DNA from: an uncultured Pseudorhodoferax sp.
GTDB lineage: Bacteria; Pseudomonadota; Gammaproteobacteria; Burkholderiales; Burkholderiaceae
Assembly (NCBI GenBank): GCA_913776795.1
Contig: CAJYRH010000462.1
Coordinates: 1-6,319, forward strand
DNA length: 6,319 nucleotides
Direction: 5' to 3'
Positions 6,147-6,319 of the stretch are shown one piece after another. Position 1 is the stretch's first letter; the number at the start of each line of letters is the position of its first letter. A program made the translations under genes and the position numbers. Under the pieces are notes generated by a model. It worked only from the letters and a program-made list of their open reading frames with translations, was not told the origin of the DNA and ran no database searches.

Positions 6147-6319
6147 TCCTGGGCGGGCAAAAGAGCGGCAAGTCGCGCCATGCCGAGTTGCGCGCGCGCG
6201 ACTGGCTCGCCGGCCAGGCCGGGCGCAAGGCGGTGCTGATCGCCACTGCACCCGGCCACGATGCCGAGATGCGCGCGCGGATCGCCCGCCACCGCAGCGA
6301 CCGCGCCGCGCGCGTGCCT
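6134..6319 (+). CDS. cobU: Adenosylcobinamide kinase / adenosylcobinamide-phosphate guanylyltransferase, N-terminal part
   Basis: The first 62 codons of CobU/CobP, cut by the window end. The enzyme phosphorylates adenosylcobinamide and then transfers GMP to give adenosylcobinamide-GDP, which starts nucleotide loop assembly. The start MAELILGGQKSGKSRHAE contains the P-loop (GGQKSGKS, residues 7-14) at the family position; the more common form is GGxRSGKS. IATAPGHDAEMRARIARHRSDR at about 41-62 matches the family's second conserved block. The ATG at 6134 overlaps the cobyrinate diamide synthase stop (6144-6146) by 13 nt, so translational coupling is likely. The organism can therefore probably both salvage cobinamide and process later corrinoid intermediates. 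Confidence 0.92.
   Translation, partial: MAELILGGQKSGKSRHAELRARDWLAGQAGRKAVLIATAPGHDAEMRARIARHRSDRAARVP

Noticed and set aside
4653..6251. 532-codon open frame on the minus strand
   Set aside because: It lies opposite btuB and the diamide synthase, has no recognisable motifs and is Arg/Ala/Gly-rich. This is the usual shadow of GC-rich coding DNA.

Overview
The window is GC-rich DNA that looks like a betaproteobacterium, most likely a member of the Comamonadaceae. The evidence is the codon use, the zapB-like/zapA/6S RNA arrangement, and a cobalamin-riboswitch-controlled btuB followed directly by cobinamide/cobyrinate genes. The genus assignment is inference.

The layout has two divergent halves that meet at about 2581-2640. 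The left half is on the minus strand. Reading leftwards it holds a small ZapB-like coiled-coil gene, zapA (the two overlap by 4 nt), a 6S RNA gene (ssrS), a TSUP/TauE-SafE membrane protein, and an exported class I SAM-dependent methyltransferase that overlaps the TSUP gene by 4 nt. The right half is on the plus strand. It holds a B12 riboswitch with a candidate intrinsic terminator, then btuB, cobyrinate a,c-diamide synthase, and the first 62 codons of cobU/cobP. These three genes overlap end to end and read as one B12-repressed uptake and salvage/synthesis operon.

The strangest structure is at the left edge. Bases 1-125 are an inverted copy of bases 215-339 with one mismatch, separated by an 89-bp spacer. 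Both arms fall inside the 3' part of the methyltransferase gene, so that gene's reading frame runs into its own antisense sequence. A fold-back chimera at a contig end is the simplest explanation. A real quasipalindrome is possible and can be tested.

I found no clearly undescribed biological system. The remaining points of note are the TSUP gene directly behind 6S RNA, the predicted signal peptide on a methyltransferase, near-identical overlap junctions in the cob operon, and an alanine-repeat linker in the synthase.
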